Shown in pieces: positions 26,063 through 35,297 of a DNA stretch of 64,000 nucleotides (position 1 is the stretch's first letter; each line of letters begins with the position of its first letter). The position numbers and the translations under genes are program-made. The notes under the pieces were generated by a model that ran no database searches, had not been told where the DNA came from, and saw nothing but the letters and a program-made list of their open reading frames with translations. The stretch is from positions 62,001-126,000 of the forward strand of contig NZ_CABJCG010000002.1 of the NCBI RefSeq assembly GCF_902364025.1, written 5' to 3'. Origin of the DNA: Enterocloster lavalensis (lineage in GTDB: Bacteria > Bacillota > Clostridia > Lachnospirales > Lachnospiraceae).

Positions 26063-27043
26063 ATGAGCGTAAAAACAAAAAAAACCATTGGTTTTCTCGG
26101 CCTGGGAACTATGGGCTTCCCCATGTGCTATGGGCTGAGTAAAGCGGGATTCAGGATGATACTTCCAGCGTACAGACGGACGGTCGATCAGGCAGCGGGA
26201 TATTCTCCCCTTGCAAAAGATGAGGCAGAGAAGTCCGCGCTGATTGATGAGATGCTGCAGAATGGCGCCGTGGCTGCCGCCTCCCAGAAGGAGCTTCTGG
26301 AACAGGCGGATATTGTGATGATCAGTATGCCCACTTCCAGGCAGGTTGAGGCGCTGGTATTGGCGGAGGATGGGATTCTCGCCAATCTCAGGCCTGGCGG
26401 CATCGTAATCGATCTCACGTCTGCCGATGCCTCCAGCACCAGAAAGCTGAGCGCAATGCTTCTGGAAAAAGGCGTCGAAATGCTGGACGCGCCCATCAGC
26501 GGCGGAAATGTAGGGGCCACGAACCAGACACTTTCTGTTATGATAGGAGGTAAGGAAGAGGTATTCCAGACGTGCAGGGAGATTTTTGACACCATCGGCG
26601 ATCCGCAAAAGGTGACCTACGTGGGTCCCAGCGGCGCGGGGGACATTATCAAGAGCGCTAACAACTACCTGTCGTCCATGTGTCTGATCGCCTCCACAGA
26701 AGCGATTGCGGTGGCGGCAAAGGCGGGCATTGATCCCCACGTGGCGGCCAGGGTGATCAGCCAGAGCGGCGGCTGCAGCCAGGCAGTGACTTACAAGTAT
26801 CCGAAGCTGGTATTTCCTGGAAAAGATATGGGAATGAGCGTGAATTTGATGTTAAAGGATATCCGCCTGTTCAAGGAGGCGGCCTGCAGCATGGATGTGC
26901 CGGCGTTTTTGGCAAGCCAGCTTTATGAAGTATTTCATCTTCCGGTGGCGGAGAATAAGGGGAATGTGGATTTCGTGTATCTTGTGGAAATGTACGAGAA
27001 ATGGTCCGGTGTAAAGCTGCGCGGGATCGATGGTGAAGCGTAA
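26063..27043 (+). CDS. 3-hydroxyisobutyrate dehydrogenase-family protein
   Basis: The 326-residue beta-hydroxyacid dehydrogenase has the Rossmann motif GFLGLGTMGFPM (about residues 10-21), the substrate loop DAPISGGNVGA (about 141-151) and the catalytic lysine in GAGDIIKSANNYL. Members oxidise 3-hydroxyisobutyrate, tartronate semialdehyde-type or 2-(hydroxymethyl)glutarate substrates. 2-(hydroxymethyl)glutarate dehydrogenase belongs to clostridial nicotinate fermentation, but no other enzyme of that pathway is clustered here. It follows the alcohol dehydrogenase by 24 bp. Confidence 0.88.
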   Translation: MSVKTKKTIGFLGLGTMGFPMCYGLSKAGFRMILPAYRRTVDQAAGYSPLAKDEAEKSALIDEMLQNGAVAAASQKELLEQADIVMISMPTSRQVEALVLAEDGILANLRPGGIVIDLTSADASSTRKLSAMLLEKGVEMLDAPISGGNVGATNQTLSVMIGGKEEVFQTCREIFDTIGDPQKVTYVGPSGAGDIIKSANNYLSSMCLIASTEAIAVAAKAGIDPHVAARVISQSGGCSQAVTYKYPKLVFPGKDMGMSVNLMLKDIRLFKEAACSMDVPAFLASQLYEVFHLPVAENKGNVDFVYLVEMYEKWSGVKLRGIDGEA

Positions 27044-27065
27044 AATATAGAGGGGGATTACAGAT

Positions 27066-28526
27066 ATGACTTTGACAAAAGATCAGAAACATTTAATAAT
27101 ATCGGCGTTACTGGGGGCGGTTATATTTCTTCTTGTTCCGGCTTCCAACGGGCTTACGGACCAGGGTGTCCGCCTCCTGGCAGTGTTTATTCCGACGATC
27201 TATCTGTGGATGACAGTGGGGGGAGGCTGGGCCTGCTGGATGAGCGTGACCGCGGGCGTACTGCTTTCCGCCTACGAAGGGGTGGCGACCTTTACCGGTA
27301 TCTGGGGAAGTATCTTTGTGGCGGTATTGATCCCGTTCTTTATGATTGCAACGGTCCTGGATGAGAGCGGCGCACTGGAATGGATTGTAAAATGGATGAT
27401 TTCCAGAAAGTTTGTCCACGGCAGGCCGACGCTTTTCACCATCATGTTTACGCTGGCGATGATACTGGTGTCCATCTTTACAGTGCCGATTGTTGTGACT
27501 GTATTGTTTTTCAAGATTTTAAACCAGATTTGCAGGTCCATTGGCTATACCAGGGAAGACGGGTTTTACCGCGCCCACGGCATGCTGATCGCGTGGCTGG
27601 CCCAGACCTGCGACGGCTGCCTGATCTGGGGACGGGCTTATATCCTCTCCATGGTCACCATCATTATCGGCCTGGGTTTTGATAAATTCAGTCCCACCGG
27701 TTACATGAAAATCGGCCTGATTTATCTGGCTCTGATTACCGTTGCGGCGCTCTTGATTGTAAAATTCTGGATTCGCCCGGATACATCGAAATTTGCCAAT
27801 TTTGACGACGGAGCTATCCGCAGGGATTTAAAGGAGCATCCCATGTCCAAGCGTGCAAAGATTGCGCTGGGCGGCATGATGGTGGTGCTGGTTATGTATA
27901 TTCTCGGCGCGATCCCAGCCCTGGGCGGAGTGGCCACCTACATCACCGGCCTGTCCGTGGCTGGACCGGTGATGCTGGTCTGCGCGTTCCTGTGTGTGGT
28001 CACAGCCGACGGAAAGCCGGTGATGAATCTGGCTGAGACGGCGGCAAAGATTTCCTGGCCCACCATCATTTTCATGGGTACCATCATGTATTACGCGGGT
28101 ACCGTGGGTAAGGCGGAATATGGCATCACCGCGTGGATGCAGAATCTACTGGCTCCGTATGTGGGAAGCATCCCCGCGGGCGTGGCGTTCTTTATCGGCC
28201 TTGCCATCGCAAGCGTGGTTACCAACCTGGCCTCCAACTCGGTGGCAGTCATTGTGACCTGCACCAGTTTTGTACCCGCGTTCCTTTCCGTTGCGGGTAT
28301 CAGCCACGCTAAGATTCTGACCTTTGCCTCCTGCATTATCGCGGTCTGTGGAACGGCGTTTTGTACCTACAGCGCCTGCGCGACCATGGGTGTGGTGTAC
28401 TGCAAGGAAGGAATCGACTACAAGGGAACGCCCAAATACAGCATCGCGCTGTGCCTGATTATGGTAATTCTCTGCGGTGCGCTGATTATTCCCTTCGGTG
28501 ACGTTTTGATGGGAGCGCTGGTCTAG
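27066..28526 (+). CDS. DASS/SLC13-type anion permease
   Basis: The 486-residue protein has about 11-13 hydrophobic segments and resembles ion-transporter-superfamily carriers for dicarboxylates or other organic anions. Typical features are the N-terminal LTDQGVRLLAVFIPTIYLW and a repeated C-terminal TNLASNSVAVIVTCTSFVPAF segment that matches the SNT-type substrate/Na+ motif region. It most likely imports an organic acid substrate of the pathway. The gene is 22 bp behind the dehydrogenase gene in the same operon. Confidence 0.82.
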   Translation: MTLTKDQKHLIISALLGAVIFLLVPASNGLTDQGVRLLAVFIPTIYLWMTVGGGWACWMSVTAGVLLSAYEGVATFTGIWGSIFVAVLIPFFMIATVLDESGALEWIVKWMISRKFVHGRPTLFTIMFTLAMILVSIFTVPIVVTVLFFKILNQICRSIGYTREDGFYRAHGMLIAWLAQTCDGCLIWGRAYILSMVTIIIGLGFDKFSPTGYMKIGLIYLALITVAALLIVKFWIRPDTSKFANFDDGAIRRDLKEHPMSKRAKIALGGMMVVLVMYILGAIPALGGVATYITGLSVAGPVMLVCAFLCVVTADGKPVMNLAETAAKISWPTIIFMGTIMYYAGTVGKAEYGITAWMQNLLAPYVGSIPAGVAFFIGLAIASVVTNLASNSVAVIVTCTSFVPAFLSVAGISHAKILTFASCIIAVCGTAFCTYSACATMGVVYCKEGIDYKGTPKYSIALCLIMVILCGALIIPFGDVLMGALV

Positions 28527-28549
28527 GGCTGTGTAACATATGCAAAAAG

Positions 28550-28578
28550 AATCCCTCTGATGTGCGGTCAGGGGGATT
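28550..28578 (+). terminator. Hairpin between the two transporter genes
   Basis: AATCCCTCTGA (28550-28560) pairs with TCAGGGGGATT (28568-28578) with one G-U pair and a 7-nt loop. It lacks a real T-run, so it may act as a partial terminator or an mRNA stabiliser that sets transporter stoichiometry. Confidence 0.35.
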
Positions 28579-28609
28579 TCCCGTATCAGGGGAAAGGAGT
28601 GTTTGGAAA

Positions 28610-29824
28610 ATGGACGGTTTTCGAAAAAAGAAAATACTGTTGGCTGGCGTGCTTATGATCTTCAGCTACGGCCTGGTGAACAATACCATCGGTTTTTTTG
28701 TGACACCGGTGTCGGAAAGCCTTGGCTGCAGCAGGGCCGCCTTTAATCTGTACTATTCCGTATCCTGTATCGTCAGTCTTCTGGCGGCTCCTGTCTGCGG
28801 CCGCTTTCTCCAGCAACAAAACGCCAGGAAGGTGATTGCGGCAGGCTGGGCGGTGGGAACTGTCACATTTGCCGCATTTTCCTTGTGCACAAGGATTGAA
28901 CTGTTTTATGCCGCTGCGCTATTTCTGGGGTTGGTGCAGCAGGGAACCACCTCGGTGGCCGCAATGGTTCTGATCCAGCGCGCCTGCGCGGACAATTCGG
29001 GTTCGGCCACCGGTCTGGTGATGTCAGGAACCGGGATCTGCAGCGTGTCAATGAGCCTTGTACTTCCAATGCTCATTGAGCGCAGGGGTTGGCAGCCGGC
29101 ATATTTTTTGGAAGCGGTTCTGTGGTTTCTGGCAATGGGTGCCGCGTTTTTCCTGGTGAAAGGTACAGTGGAACAGCCGGACTTTAGGGGGAAGCAAACC
29201 GGAGGAGCGGAAAAGGGGGCGGAAATCCAGGGGATTTCCCTTAAGGACGCGCTGTGCCGGTCTGGGTTTTACGTGCTGTTTTTATGCTTTGCGGTGCAGG
29301 GCATGTGTACGATTGTGATTCAGCACATCCCCTCGTTTCTGACAGAGCTGGGTAAGTCCGCAGCCGAAGCCGGGACGGTCATGGCGTTGTTCAGCGTGAT
29401 TCTCATTGTGGGAAAAATTGTCCTGGGCATTCTGTTCGACCATTTTGGGGCGGTGAAATCGCTGATTCTCAATTTCCTTTCCCTGGCTCTGGGTATGTGG
29501 CTGCTGATTGGCGGACACAACGGCTTTCTCTATTCGGGGGTGGTTCTCATGGGATTTGGAATGGCGTCCATCACAGTGCTGTTCCCCCTGGTGACGGAGT
29601 ATGTATTCGGCAAACGGGAGTACCCGTCCCTGTGGGGCATGATGTCCATGGCGATCTCGTGCGGGACAGCCTGCGGTTCCCCCCTGTGGGGCATGGTGTA
29701 CGACCTGTCCGGCAGCTACAGGCCCGCGTTTCTGTTTATGCCGGTGGTGATTGTGGCAAATGCCGCTGTGATTGCCGGAATCATGTCACACCGTGGCACA
29801 TATAAGCGTCCGGTTGTGTCATAG
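28610..29824 (+). CDS. MFS transporter
   Basis: The 404-residue protein starts at ATG 28610 behind AAAGGAG; an upstream in-frame start lacks a site. Twelve hydrophobic segments are predicted. The sequence resembles oxalate/formate-antiporter-like or monocarboxylate-type MFS proteins (LVNNTIGFFVTPVSESLGCSRAAFNLYYS; loop 2-3 near residue 65). Either uptake of a second substrate or product export is plausible. It ends one base before an activator-site palindrome. Confidence 0.85.
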   Translation: MDGFRKKKILLAGVLMIFSYGLVNNTIGFFVTPVSESLGCSRAAFNLYYSVSCIVSLLAAPVCGRFLQQQNARKVIAAGWAVGTVTFAAFSLCTRIELFYAAALFLGLVQQGTTSVAAMVLIQRACADNSGSATGLVMSGTGICSVSMSLVLPMLIERRGWQPAYFLEAVLWFLAMGAAFFLVKGTVEQPDFRGKQTGGAEKGAEIQGISLKDALCRSGFYVLFLCFAVQGMCTIVIQHIPSFLTELGKSAAEAGTVMALFSVILIVGKIVLGILFDHFGAVKSLILNFLSLALGMWLLIGGHNGFLYSGVVLMGFGMASITVLFPLVTEYVFGKREYPSLWGMMSMAISCGTACGSPLWGMVYDLSGSYRPAFLFMPVVIVANAAVIAGIMSHRGTYKRPVVS

Positions 29825-29838
29825 TGTGCCACGGCACA
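29825..29838. promoter_or_regulatory. Perfect activator-site palindrome TGTGCC-AC-GGCACA
   Basis: The 14-bp palindrome starts at the stop codon of the MFS gene and lies 65 bp upstream of the third sigma-54 promoter. Further half-sites, TGTGTC (29815-29820) and GGCACA (29795-29800), lie inside the end of the coding region. Confidence 0.65.
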
Positions 29839-29902
29839 GTGGGCCGCCCGGTTGTGACGGCGCAATAACCGGTAAATTGCCGTTTTCTGCTTCTGAAAAA
29901 AT

Positions 29903-29919
29903 TGGCACAGAATTTGCTT
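29903..29919 (+). promoter_or_regulatory. Sigma-54 promoter of the CoA-transferase operon
   Basis: TTGGCAC with TGGCAC at 29903-29908, AGAAT spacer and TTGC at 29914-29917 match the -24/-12 consensus. The CoA-transferase ATG follows at 29966. Confidence 0.88.
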
Positions 29920-29965
29920 ATTATAAAAGTATCAACTGATCGAGATAAAAAAGGAGATGAAGATT

Positions 29966-31186
29966 ATGAGCAAACCCTTGGAAGGACTTCGGATTCTGGA
30001 CTTTACACAGTTTATGTCAGGCCCCATGTGTACGCTGCTGTTGAGTGACTTCGGGGCGGAGGTCATCAAGATTGAGAATCCGCCGCTGGGCGACGTGACC
30101 CGCTATGGCACCATTGTGGAGGACGGGGCCAGCAGCCATTTTGCAACCAGAAACCGGGGCAAAAAGAGCATTGTGATGAATATGAAGGACGAGAGCCATA
30201 AAAAAATGTTTCTGGAGCTGGTGAAACAGGCGGACGCTGTGATCGAGAACTACAAGCCGGGAACGCTGGAAAAGTTTGGAGTTGGATACGACGTCCTGGA
30301 ACAGGTGAACCCGCGAATTGTGCTCACTTCAATTTCTGGTTACGGGCAGACCGGCCCCTATGCCAGTCACGCGGCTTTTGATCAGACGGTTCAGGCGGAG
30401 TCCGGCATCATGAGTATCACAGGATTCCCCGGGCAGGAACCGGTCAAATGCGGAGCGCCCATCGCCGACTACTGCGGTGGGCTGATGGGGTGCATCGGAA
30501 CCTTGATGGCAATGATGGAGGCCCAGAGAACCGGGCACGGGAGAAGAGTGGACGTGTCCATGATGGACTCCATGATTTTCTGCCTGGAGAACGCCATGAG
30601 CAGCTATCTTAAGGATGGGAAAATCCCGCAGCAGACCGGCAACGGCTACGCGTCTTCCGCGCCCATCGGAGCCTTTCAGTGCAAGGACGGCGTTCCGCTT
30701 ATGATATCCGTCAGCACGGACAGCCTCTGGCAGTCCTTCTGCAAGGCCCTGGATCAGCCGGAATGGGCTGCGGACCCGTCTCTTGCGACCATGACCCAGA
30801 GGGCGGAGCGCCGGGAAGAGGTGGATGCCATGGTGGCGGAGATATTCAGGCAGTATACCGCCGACGAGCTGGCGGACAAACTCCAGGCGGTGAAGATGGT
30901 ATACGGAAAGGTCAACAACTTCGAAGCGGTGGCAAACCATCCTCAGGTTCAGCACCGACAGACCATGGTGCAGGCCACCTATCCCAACGGCGTGTCCTTC
31001 AAGGTACCGGGCAATCCCATTTTAATGAGCGGAATGGAGCGCCAGACAGAGTACGAGGCCGTTCCCCTGGGGTACAACACCATTGAGGTGCTGCGTGAGG
31101 TGGCCGGCGAGGCAGAGATTCACCAGGTTTTTGATCCGGTGCTCAATCATGTGGAAGAGACGGTAAAGCTGCGCTATACAAAATAA
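29966..31186 (+). CDS. CaiB/BaiF-type CoA-transferase
   Basis: The 406-residue family III CoA-transferase starts at ATG 29966, nine bases after AAGGAG; an ATG at 29957 abuts that site and is unlikely. Family motifs include LEGLRILDFTQFMSGPMCTLLLSDFGAEVIKIE with the position of the catalytic-Asp loop further on (about residue 166: DYCGGLMG), and RNRGKKSIVMNMK. It should activate the pathway acid to its CoA thioester by transfer from another acyl-CoA. It opens the second sigma-54 operon. Confidence 0.93.
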   Translation: MSKPLEGLRILDFTQFMSGPMCTLLLSDFGAEVIKIENPPLGDVTRYGTIVEDGASSHFATRNRGKKSIVMNMKDESHKKMFLELVKQADAVIENYKPGTLEKFGVGYDVLEQVNPRIVLTSISGYGQTGPYASHAAFDQTVQAESGIMSITGFPGQEPVKCGAPIADYCGGLMGCIGTLMAMMEAQRTGHGRRVDVSMMDSMIFCLENAMSSYLKDGKIPQQTGNGYASSAPIGAFQCKDGVPLMISVSTDSLWQSFCKALDQPEWAADPSLATMTQRAERREEVDAMVAEIFRQYTADELADKLQAVKMVYGKVNNFEAVANHPQVQHRQTMVQATYPNGVSFKVPGNPILMSGMERQTEYEAVPLGYNTIEVLREVAGEAEIHQVFDPVLNHVEETVKLRYTK

Positions 31187-31201
31187 GGGGGGTAAAATAT
31201 C

Positions 31202-31807
31202 ATGGAACGATTAATTGAATCCGGCAAGGTGGAGGAGATCATTTTCGCCCGTTTCCAGCCGGGGGAGGACATACTGTACGCCCTGTACGATATCTGTAAA
31301 CAGAAGGATATCAGGACGGGTGTGATTCTGGACGGCAGCGGCAGCGCGGTGGACTTTACATACCAGCATTTTCCCATCAATCCTAAGCTGTGTCCCACCA
31401 ACGTCTCCATCGGCACCATGCACGGAAAGTGCGAGCTCAGCATACACGGCACCATCGGCTCCACCGTGTGTAACTTGAAGGAAGGGGAGACGCCGGATGA
31501 CGTGGTTGATCGTATGTTCCCCACTGTACCCGGCCTGTGGGAGGGACCGGCTGAGAAATGGCCCATGGTTGGCTGCGAGTATGGCCCGGGAACGCCTTAT
31601 ATCCACGCCCACTGCGTGGCCAGCAACAGTGATTTCACAGTCTGCGGACACCTGATGCCCGGTACAAAGGTGGCCTCCGGCGATCCGGCAAAGCCGTCCC
31701 ATTTCACCGTTATCATTGCCAAGGTCAGCGGTGTGGAGCTGCAGGCGACCATCGACCACCAGATCGGATTTTACCAGAATTTAGTAACTACCGATGGAGA
31801 GAAATAG
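31202..31807 (+). CDS. PPC/DUF296-domain protein
   Basis: The 201-residue protein matches the PPC (DUF296) fold: ARFQPGEDILYALYDICKQKDIRTGVILDGSGS at the N terminus and PYIHAHCVASNSDFTVCGHLMPGTKV, with CGHL in place of the usual GGHL. The His residues could bind zinc as in bacterial PPC proteins. In plants the domain is found on AT-hook proteins; in bacteria its role is unknown. The sequence between the halves is longer than in minimal PPC proteins. Its place between a CoA-transferase and an aldolase suggests a catabolic or regulatory role. Confidence 0.7.
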   Translation: MERLIESGKVEEIIFARFQPGEDILYALYDICKQKDIRTGVILDGSGSAVDFTYQHFPINPKLCPTNVSIGTMHGKCELSIHGTIGSTVCNLKEGETPDDVVDRMFPTVPGLWEGPAEKWPMVGCEYGPGTPYIHAHCVASNSDFTVCGHLMPGTKVASGDPAKPSHFTVIIAKVSGVELQATIDHQIGFYQNLVTTDGEK

Positions 31808-31818
31808 AGGAGACGAAC

Positions 31819-32634
31819 ATGCGCACATTATTTGAAAAAAATCCGTTTTTAGAAAAGATGAATTCCGGCAGGGCTCCAGTGGGATTCTTCAATTACCTGC
31901 GGGACACCGCGGTATTGGACATTGCCGGAACCGTGGGCTTTGATTTTGTGGTCATCGACAATGAGCACACCGCCATGGAGCGGGAGACTACGGAAAAGCT
32001 GATCCTGGCCGCGGAGCTGAATCATGTGGTGCCATTTGTGCGGGTGCCGGAGCTGATCCCCTACCTGATGCGCAATTACATGGAAATGGGGGCGAGGGGA
32101 ATTTTGGTTCCCCATGTCTGTGACGGCGCGGAGTGCAGGCGCGCCCAGCAGGCTCTGCGCTACCCGCCTTACGGCAGCGCCAGCTGCTGCCGGTCTAACC
32201 ACGCCGACGGTTTTGAGGCGAAAAACTGGATGAACTATTTGGAACACGTGCAGGATCTCTGCTTTGTGCCCATGATCGAAGAACCGGAGGCAGTTGCAAA
32301 TCTGGATGAGATACTGGACGAGCTGAAGCCCGGAAGGGACATGGTGATGTTCGGCAAGGCGGATTACGGACAGGCGCTGGGATCCCTGAACCCGGACGGC
32401 ACATTTACCGAACAGGTGAACGAGGATTATCTGAAGGTGATGGAGCGCTGCCGGGCCAGAAAGATCGGCTTTATGGCCTGCCCGTCCGCGGGGCCGGACG
32501 GCCAGACGGCAGAGGATGTGCGCAAGGTGATCGAGCAGGGCTGCTCCGCTGTGGTGCTCAATACCGACCAGCTGACTCTGGCGGCGGCCTTTGGCAAGAT
32601 TGTAGGGGAATGTCTGGATCTGGAGATCCGGTGA
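31819..32634 (+). CDS. HpcH/HpaI-type aldolase
   Basis: The 271-residue class II pyruvate-type aldolase has the VGFDFVVIDNEHTAMERET motif (about residues 35-53) with the metal-site neighbourhood, EMGARGILVPHVCDGAECRRA and RYPPYGSAS, where RYPPxG carries the substrate-binding Arg. The family cleaves 4-hydroxy-2-oxoacids to pyruvate plus an aldehyde, or citramalyl-type thioesters in related lineages. It is the likely C-C cleavage step of the pathway. The gene follows the PPC gene by 11 bp. Confidence 0.85.
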   Translation: MRTLFEKNPFLEKMNSGRAPVGFFNYLRDTAVLDIAGTVGFDFVVIDNEHTAMERETTEKLILAAELNHVVPFVRVPELIPYLMRNYMEMGARGILVPHVCDGAECRRAQQALRYPPYGSASCCRSNHADGFEAKNWMNYLEHVQDLCFVPMIEEPEAVANLDEILDELKPGRDMVMFGKADYGQALGSLNPDGTFTEQVNEDYLKVMERCRARKIGFMACPSAGPDGQTAEDVRKVIEQGCSAVVLNTDQLTLAAAFGKIVGECLDLEIR

Positions 32635-32650
32635 CGGAAGGGGATGGAAT

Positions 32651-33436
32651 ATGGAATACCAATACGATGAGAAGCAGCTGCGGATCAGGCAGCAGTTCTA
32701 CGACGACAGGGGAAAATGGAAATGGAACGATACGTGGGCTACGATCCTGGCGCTGAACCCGGATATTATGAGCGCTTACTCATCCATGTCCTCGGTGCCC
32801 CACAAAAAGGGAAGGCTCAGTCTGAAGGTGAAGGAACTGATCTATGTGGCCATCGACAACGCCATCACTCACTACTACACGCCCGGCATGGTATCTCACC
32901 TAAAGCACGGTATGAACGATCTGGGCGCCACAAAAGAGGAGCTGATGGAGGTGTTCGCCATCACCAGCACCATCGGGACACCTACATACACCGTTGGCGT
33001 TCCCATTCTGCGGGAGGCGTTAAAGCGGAAGGGGACGGATATCGCTGCATGGAAGCTTACAGAACAGCAGGAGGAACTGAAGGAGCGCTGGATTAGGGAA
33101 AACGGATTCTGGTCCTACGATATGGACAGTATCCTGAAGCTGGACCCGGAAATGTTCGAGGGCTATATGGATTACGTGGCCGCGTCCGCAAACGGTGCGC
33201 TGGACCCCAGGACGAGGGAGCTGGTATATATTGCCGTGAATGCCTCCCCCACCGCGCTGAATACCGGCAGTATGGAACTGCACATTCAAAAAGCCCTGGA
33301 TCTGGGCGCGACGGCGGATGAAATTATGGAAGTGTTTGAGCTGGTGGCCTGCCTGGGAGTTCATTCCGTAACCGTGGGTATACCGGCTGTCAATGAAGTC
33401 CTGAGAGAAAGAGAGGAAGAGAATCATGGCAAATGA
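32651..33436 (+). CDS. Tandem carboxymuconolactone-decarboxylase-like protein
   Basis: The 261-residue protein contains two CMD/AhpD-like alpha-helical repeats (about residues 45-125 and 165-250). Each has the pattern LxxKxxELIYVAIDNA...H...A...GAT.EE(L/I)MEV(F). The CxxC of AhpD-type peroxidase members is missing from both repeats, so a disulfide role is unlikely. A lactone decarboxylase or isomerase-like role in the pathway is possible but unproven. The stop overlaps the next start by 11 bp. Confidence 0.8.
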   Translation: MEYQYDEKQLRIRQQFYDDRGKWKWNDTWATILALNPDIMSAYSSMSSVPHKKGRLSLKVKELIYVAIDNAITHYYTPGMVSHLKHGMNDLGATKEELMEVFAITSTIGTPTYTVGVPILREALKRKGTDIAAWKLTEQQEELKERWIRENGFWSYDMDSILKLDPEMFEGYMDYVAASANGALDPRTRELVYIAVNASPTALNTGSMELHIQKALDLGATADEIMEVFELVACLGVHSVTVGIPAVNEVLREREEENHGK

Positions 33437-34343
33437 AACCGTGGTCAGTAAGGATATGTTTAAGGACCTGATCGGCAGAGGCTGCGGCGCGAGAAAGATG
33501 GAGTACAACTGGCGGGACGTTGTGCTTTACGCTTTAGGAGTCGGCGCGGGGAAATACGATCTGCCGTATATTTTTGAGCAGAATAAGGGCGGGCTCAAGG
33601 TGCTTCCCACCTTCGCCCTGCTGCCCTACCTGAACAACGTGAATATGGAGCCGCTGCGCCATGTTCCCTATGCGCCCAATGAAATCGTAGGCGACTTTAT
33701 CACGGAAAAACTGGGGTATCTCCAGAACCGGCTTCACATGGCCATGGATCTGACCATCCACGGGCCGTTGCCGGCGGAGGGCGCTTTCCTGACAGAAGAC
33801 CGGGTCAACGACGTTCTGGACCGGGGCGAGGGGAAGGGCGTGGTGGCGGACTGCCAGATGGACATCTATGACCGCGCCGGCAACCCGCTGGCAACGCTGC
33901 ACAGCTACCATTACCACTCCGCCTTCGGCGGCTTCGGAGGTCCTGCCTTCAAGGCTCCGAAACAGCCTTTCCCGGACCGTCCGGCGGATATCGAGGTGAC
34001 GGAATATATGCCGGATAACCTGGCGGTGCTTTACCGGCTGACCGGCGATACCAACCGCGTGCACATCGATCCCAGGATGGCGGAGGATTTCGGATATGAG
34101 ATGCCCTTTATGCAGGGACTGTGTACCTACGGCTTTGTAACCCGGATGCTGATCCAGGCCGAGATTCCCTTTGCGCCGGAAAAGGTGAAGCATGTGTACG
34201 CCCAGATGAGAGCCGTCTGCTATCCGGGACAGGACATGAAGCTTCTGGCCTGGAAGCTGGAGGAGGGAACGTTGATTTTCCAGTTAAAGGATGCCACGGG
34301 CCGCCTGATTTTGGGTAACGGAATATTTGAATACGAAATATAA
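33426..34343 (+). CDS. MaoC-type (R)-specific enoyl-CoA hydratase, double hotdog
   Basis: The 305-residue protein has two hotdog halves, as in hydratase-2 enzymes. The C-terminal half holds the hydratase motif YRLTGDTNRVHIDPRMA (about residues 200-216), with catalytic Asp and His, and PFMQGLCTYGF. The N-terminal half (YALGVGAGKYDLPYIFEQNKGGLKVLPTFALLPYL) is the substrate-binding half. It should hydrate a trans-2-enoyl-CoA to the (R)-3-hydroxyacyl-CoA. The start overlaps the CMD-like gene. Confidence 0.9.
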   Translation: MANETVVSKDMFKDLIGRGCGARKMEYNWRDVVLYALGVGAGKYDLPYIFEQNKGGLKVLPTFALLPYLNNVNMEPLRHVPYAPNEIVGDFITEKLGYLQNRLHMAMDLTIHGPLPAEGAFLTEDRVNDVLDRGEGKGVVADCQMDIYDRAGNPLATLHSYHYHSAFGGFGGPAFKAPKQPFPDRPADIEVTEYMPDNLAVLYRLTGDTNRVHIDPRMAEDFGYEMPFMQGLCTYGFVTRMLIQAEIPFAPEKVKHVYAQMRAVCYPGQDMKLLAWKLEEGTLIFQLKDATGRLILGNGIFEYEI

Positions 34344-34422
34344 CAATGGATCGAGCTGAAAATGTGCAAAACACAAAAATGTATTATACAATAAAAATAA
34401 TTAAATCAAGGAGGAATTTACA

Positions 34423-35208
34423 ATGGGATTACTGACAGGTAAAAACGGGATAATCGTGGGGGCAAGCCAGGGGATCGGCCTTGGAATTGCAAAGAAATTC
34501 GTGCAGGAGGGCGGTAACATCATCATGACCGCCAGAAACAAGGAGAAGCTGGAGGCGGCATGCGCAGAGGTAAATGCGGCCGAGGGCGCCGAGGGCAAAG
34601 CTATTGCAATGACCGGCGATCTGCAGAGCGCGGAGGATGCGGCGAAAATCTTCAAGACGCTGGTGGATACCTGGGGAAAGGTGGATTTTCTTGTAAACAA
34701 CGCGGCCATCGGGGAGATGCAGACACTGGAGGCCGTGGATCTGGAACGCATCGACGCCATCCTGCTGACCAATATCAAGGGCCCCATGGTTTACTGCAAG
34801 GAAGCCCTGAAGTACATGATTGAGCAGAACAGCGGCTCCATTGTGAACGTGTCTTCCATCAACGGCGTGCGCCCGCTGTGCGGCATCGTCTACTCTTCCT
34901 CCAAGGGCGGCGTGAACACCTTTACGGAAGCCCTGGCTCTCTATCTGACCAGAATCGGGGCTAATGTCAGAGTGAACGCTCTTTGCCCGGGCTTTACCTA
35001 TTCCCCCACGTCTCTGAACCACGATGCGGTTCCGCACACCCTCCGTGACGGTATGATGAACGCAATCCGTGACCAGAGTTCGGTCCGCCGCGACGATGTG
35101 CGCGCCACCCCGGAGGAGCAGGCCAACGCGGCTCTGTTCCTGGTCAGCGACATGTCCTCAGCGTGTCAGGGCGTTATCTTAAAGACCGACCACGGCTCTT
35201 ACTTATAA
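34423..35208 (+). CDS. Short-chain dehydrogenase/reductase
   Basis: The 261-residue SDR has the cofactor motif GASQGIGLGIA near residue 13, NNAAIG near residue 90, and catalytic Ser and YSSSK. The C terminus, with TDHGSYL, is typical of classical SDRs. An Arg after the second strand (MTARNKEKL) suggests NADP(H), though this is only indicative. With the MaoC hydratase upstream, oxidation of an (R)-3-hydroxyacyl-CoA is a plausible role. It has its own AAGGAGG site after an 80-bp A+T-rich gap. Confidence 0.9.
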   Translation: MGLLTGKNGIIVGASQGIGLGIAKKFVQEGGNIIMTARNKEKLEAACAEVNAAEGAEGKAIAMTGDLQSAEDAAKIFKTLVDTWGKVDFLVNNAAIGEMQTLEAVDLERIDAILLTNIKGPMVYCKEALKYMIEQNSGSIVNVSSINGVRPLCGIVYSSSKGGVNTFTEALALYLTRIGANVRVNALCPGFTYSPTSLNHDAVPHTLRDGMMNAIRDQSSVRRDDVRATPEEQANAALFLVSDMSSACQGVILKTDHGSYL

Positions 35209-35297
35209 TAATATCCAGAAATTGGAAATAGTAAAGGGCGGGGAGAACCTGCCCTTTGCCCTGTCCGTTTGCGAAGATTCAGGAAAAGAGAAGGATT

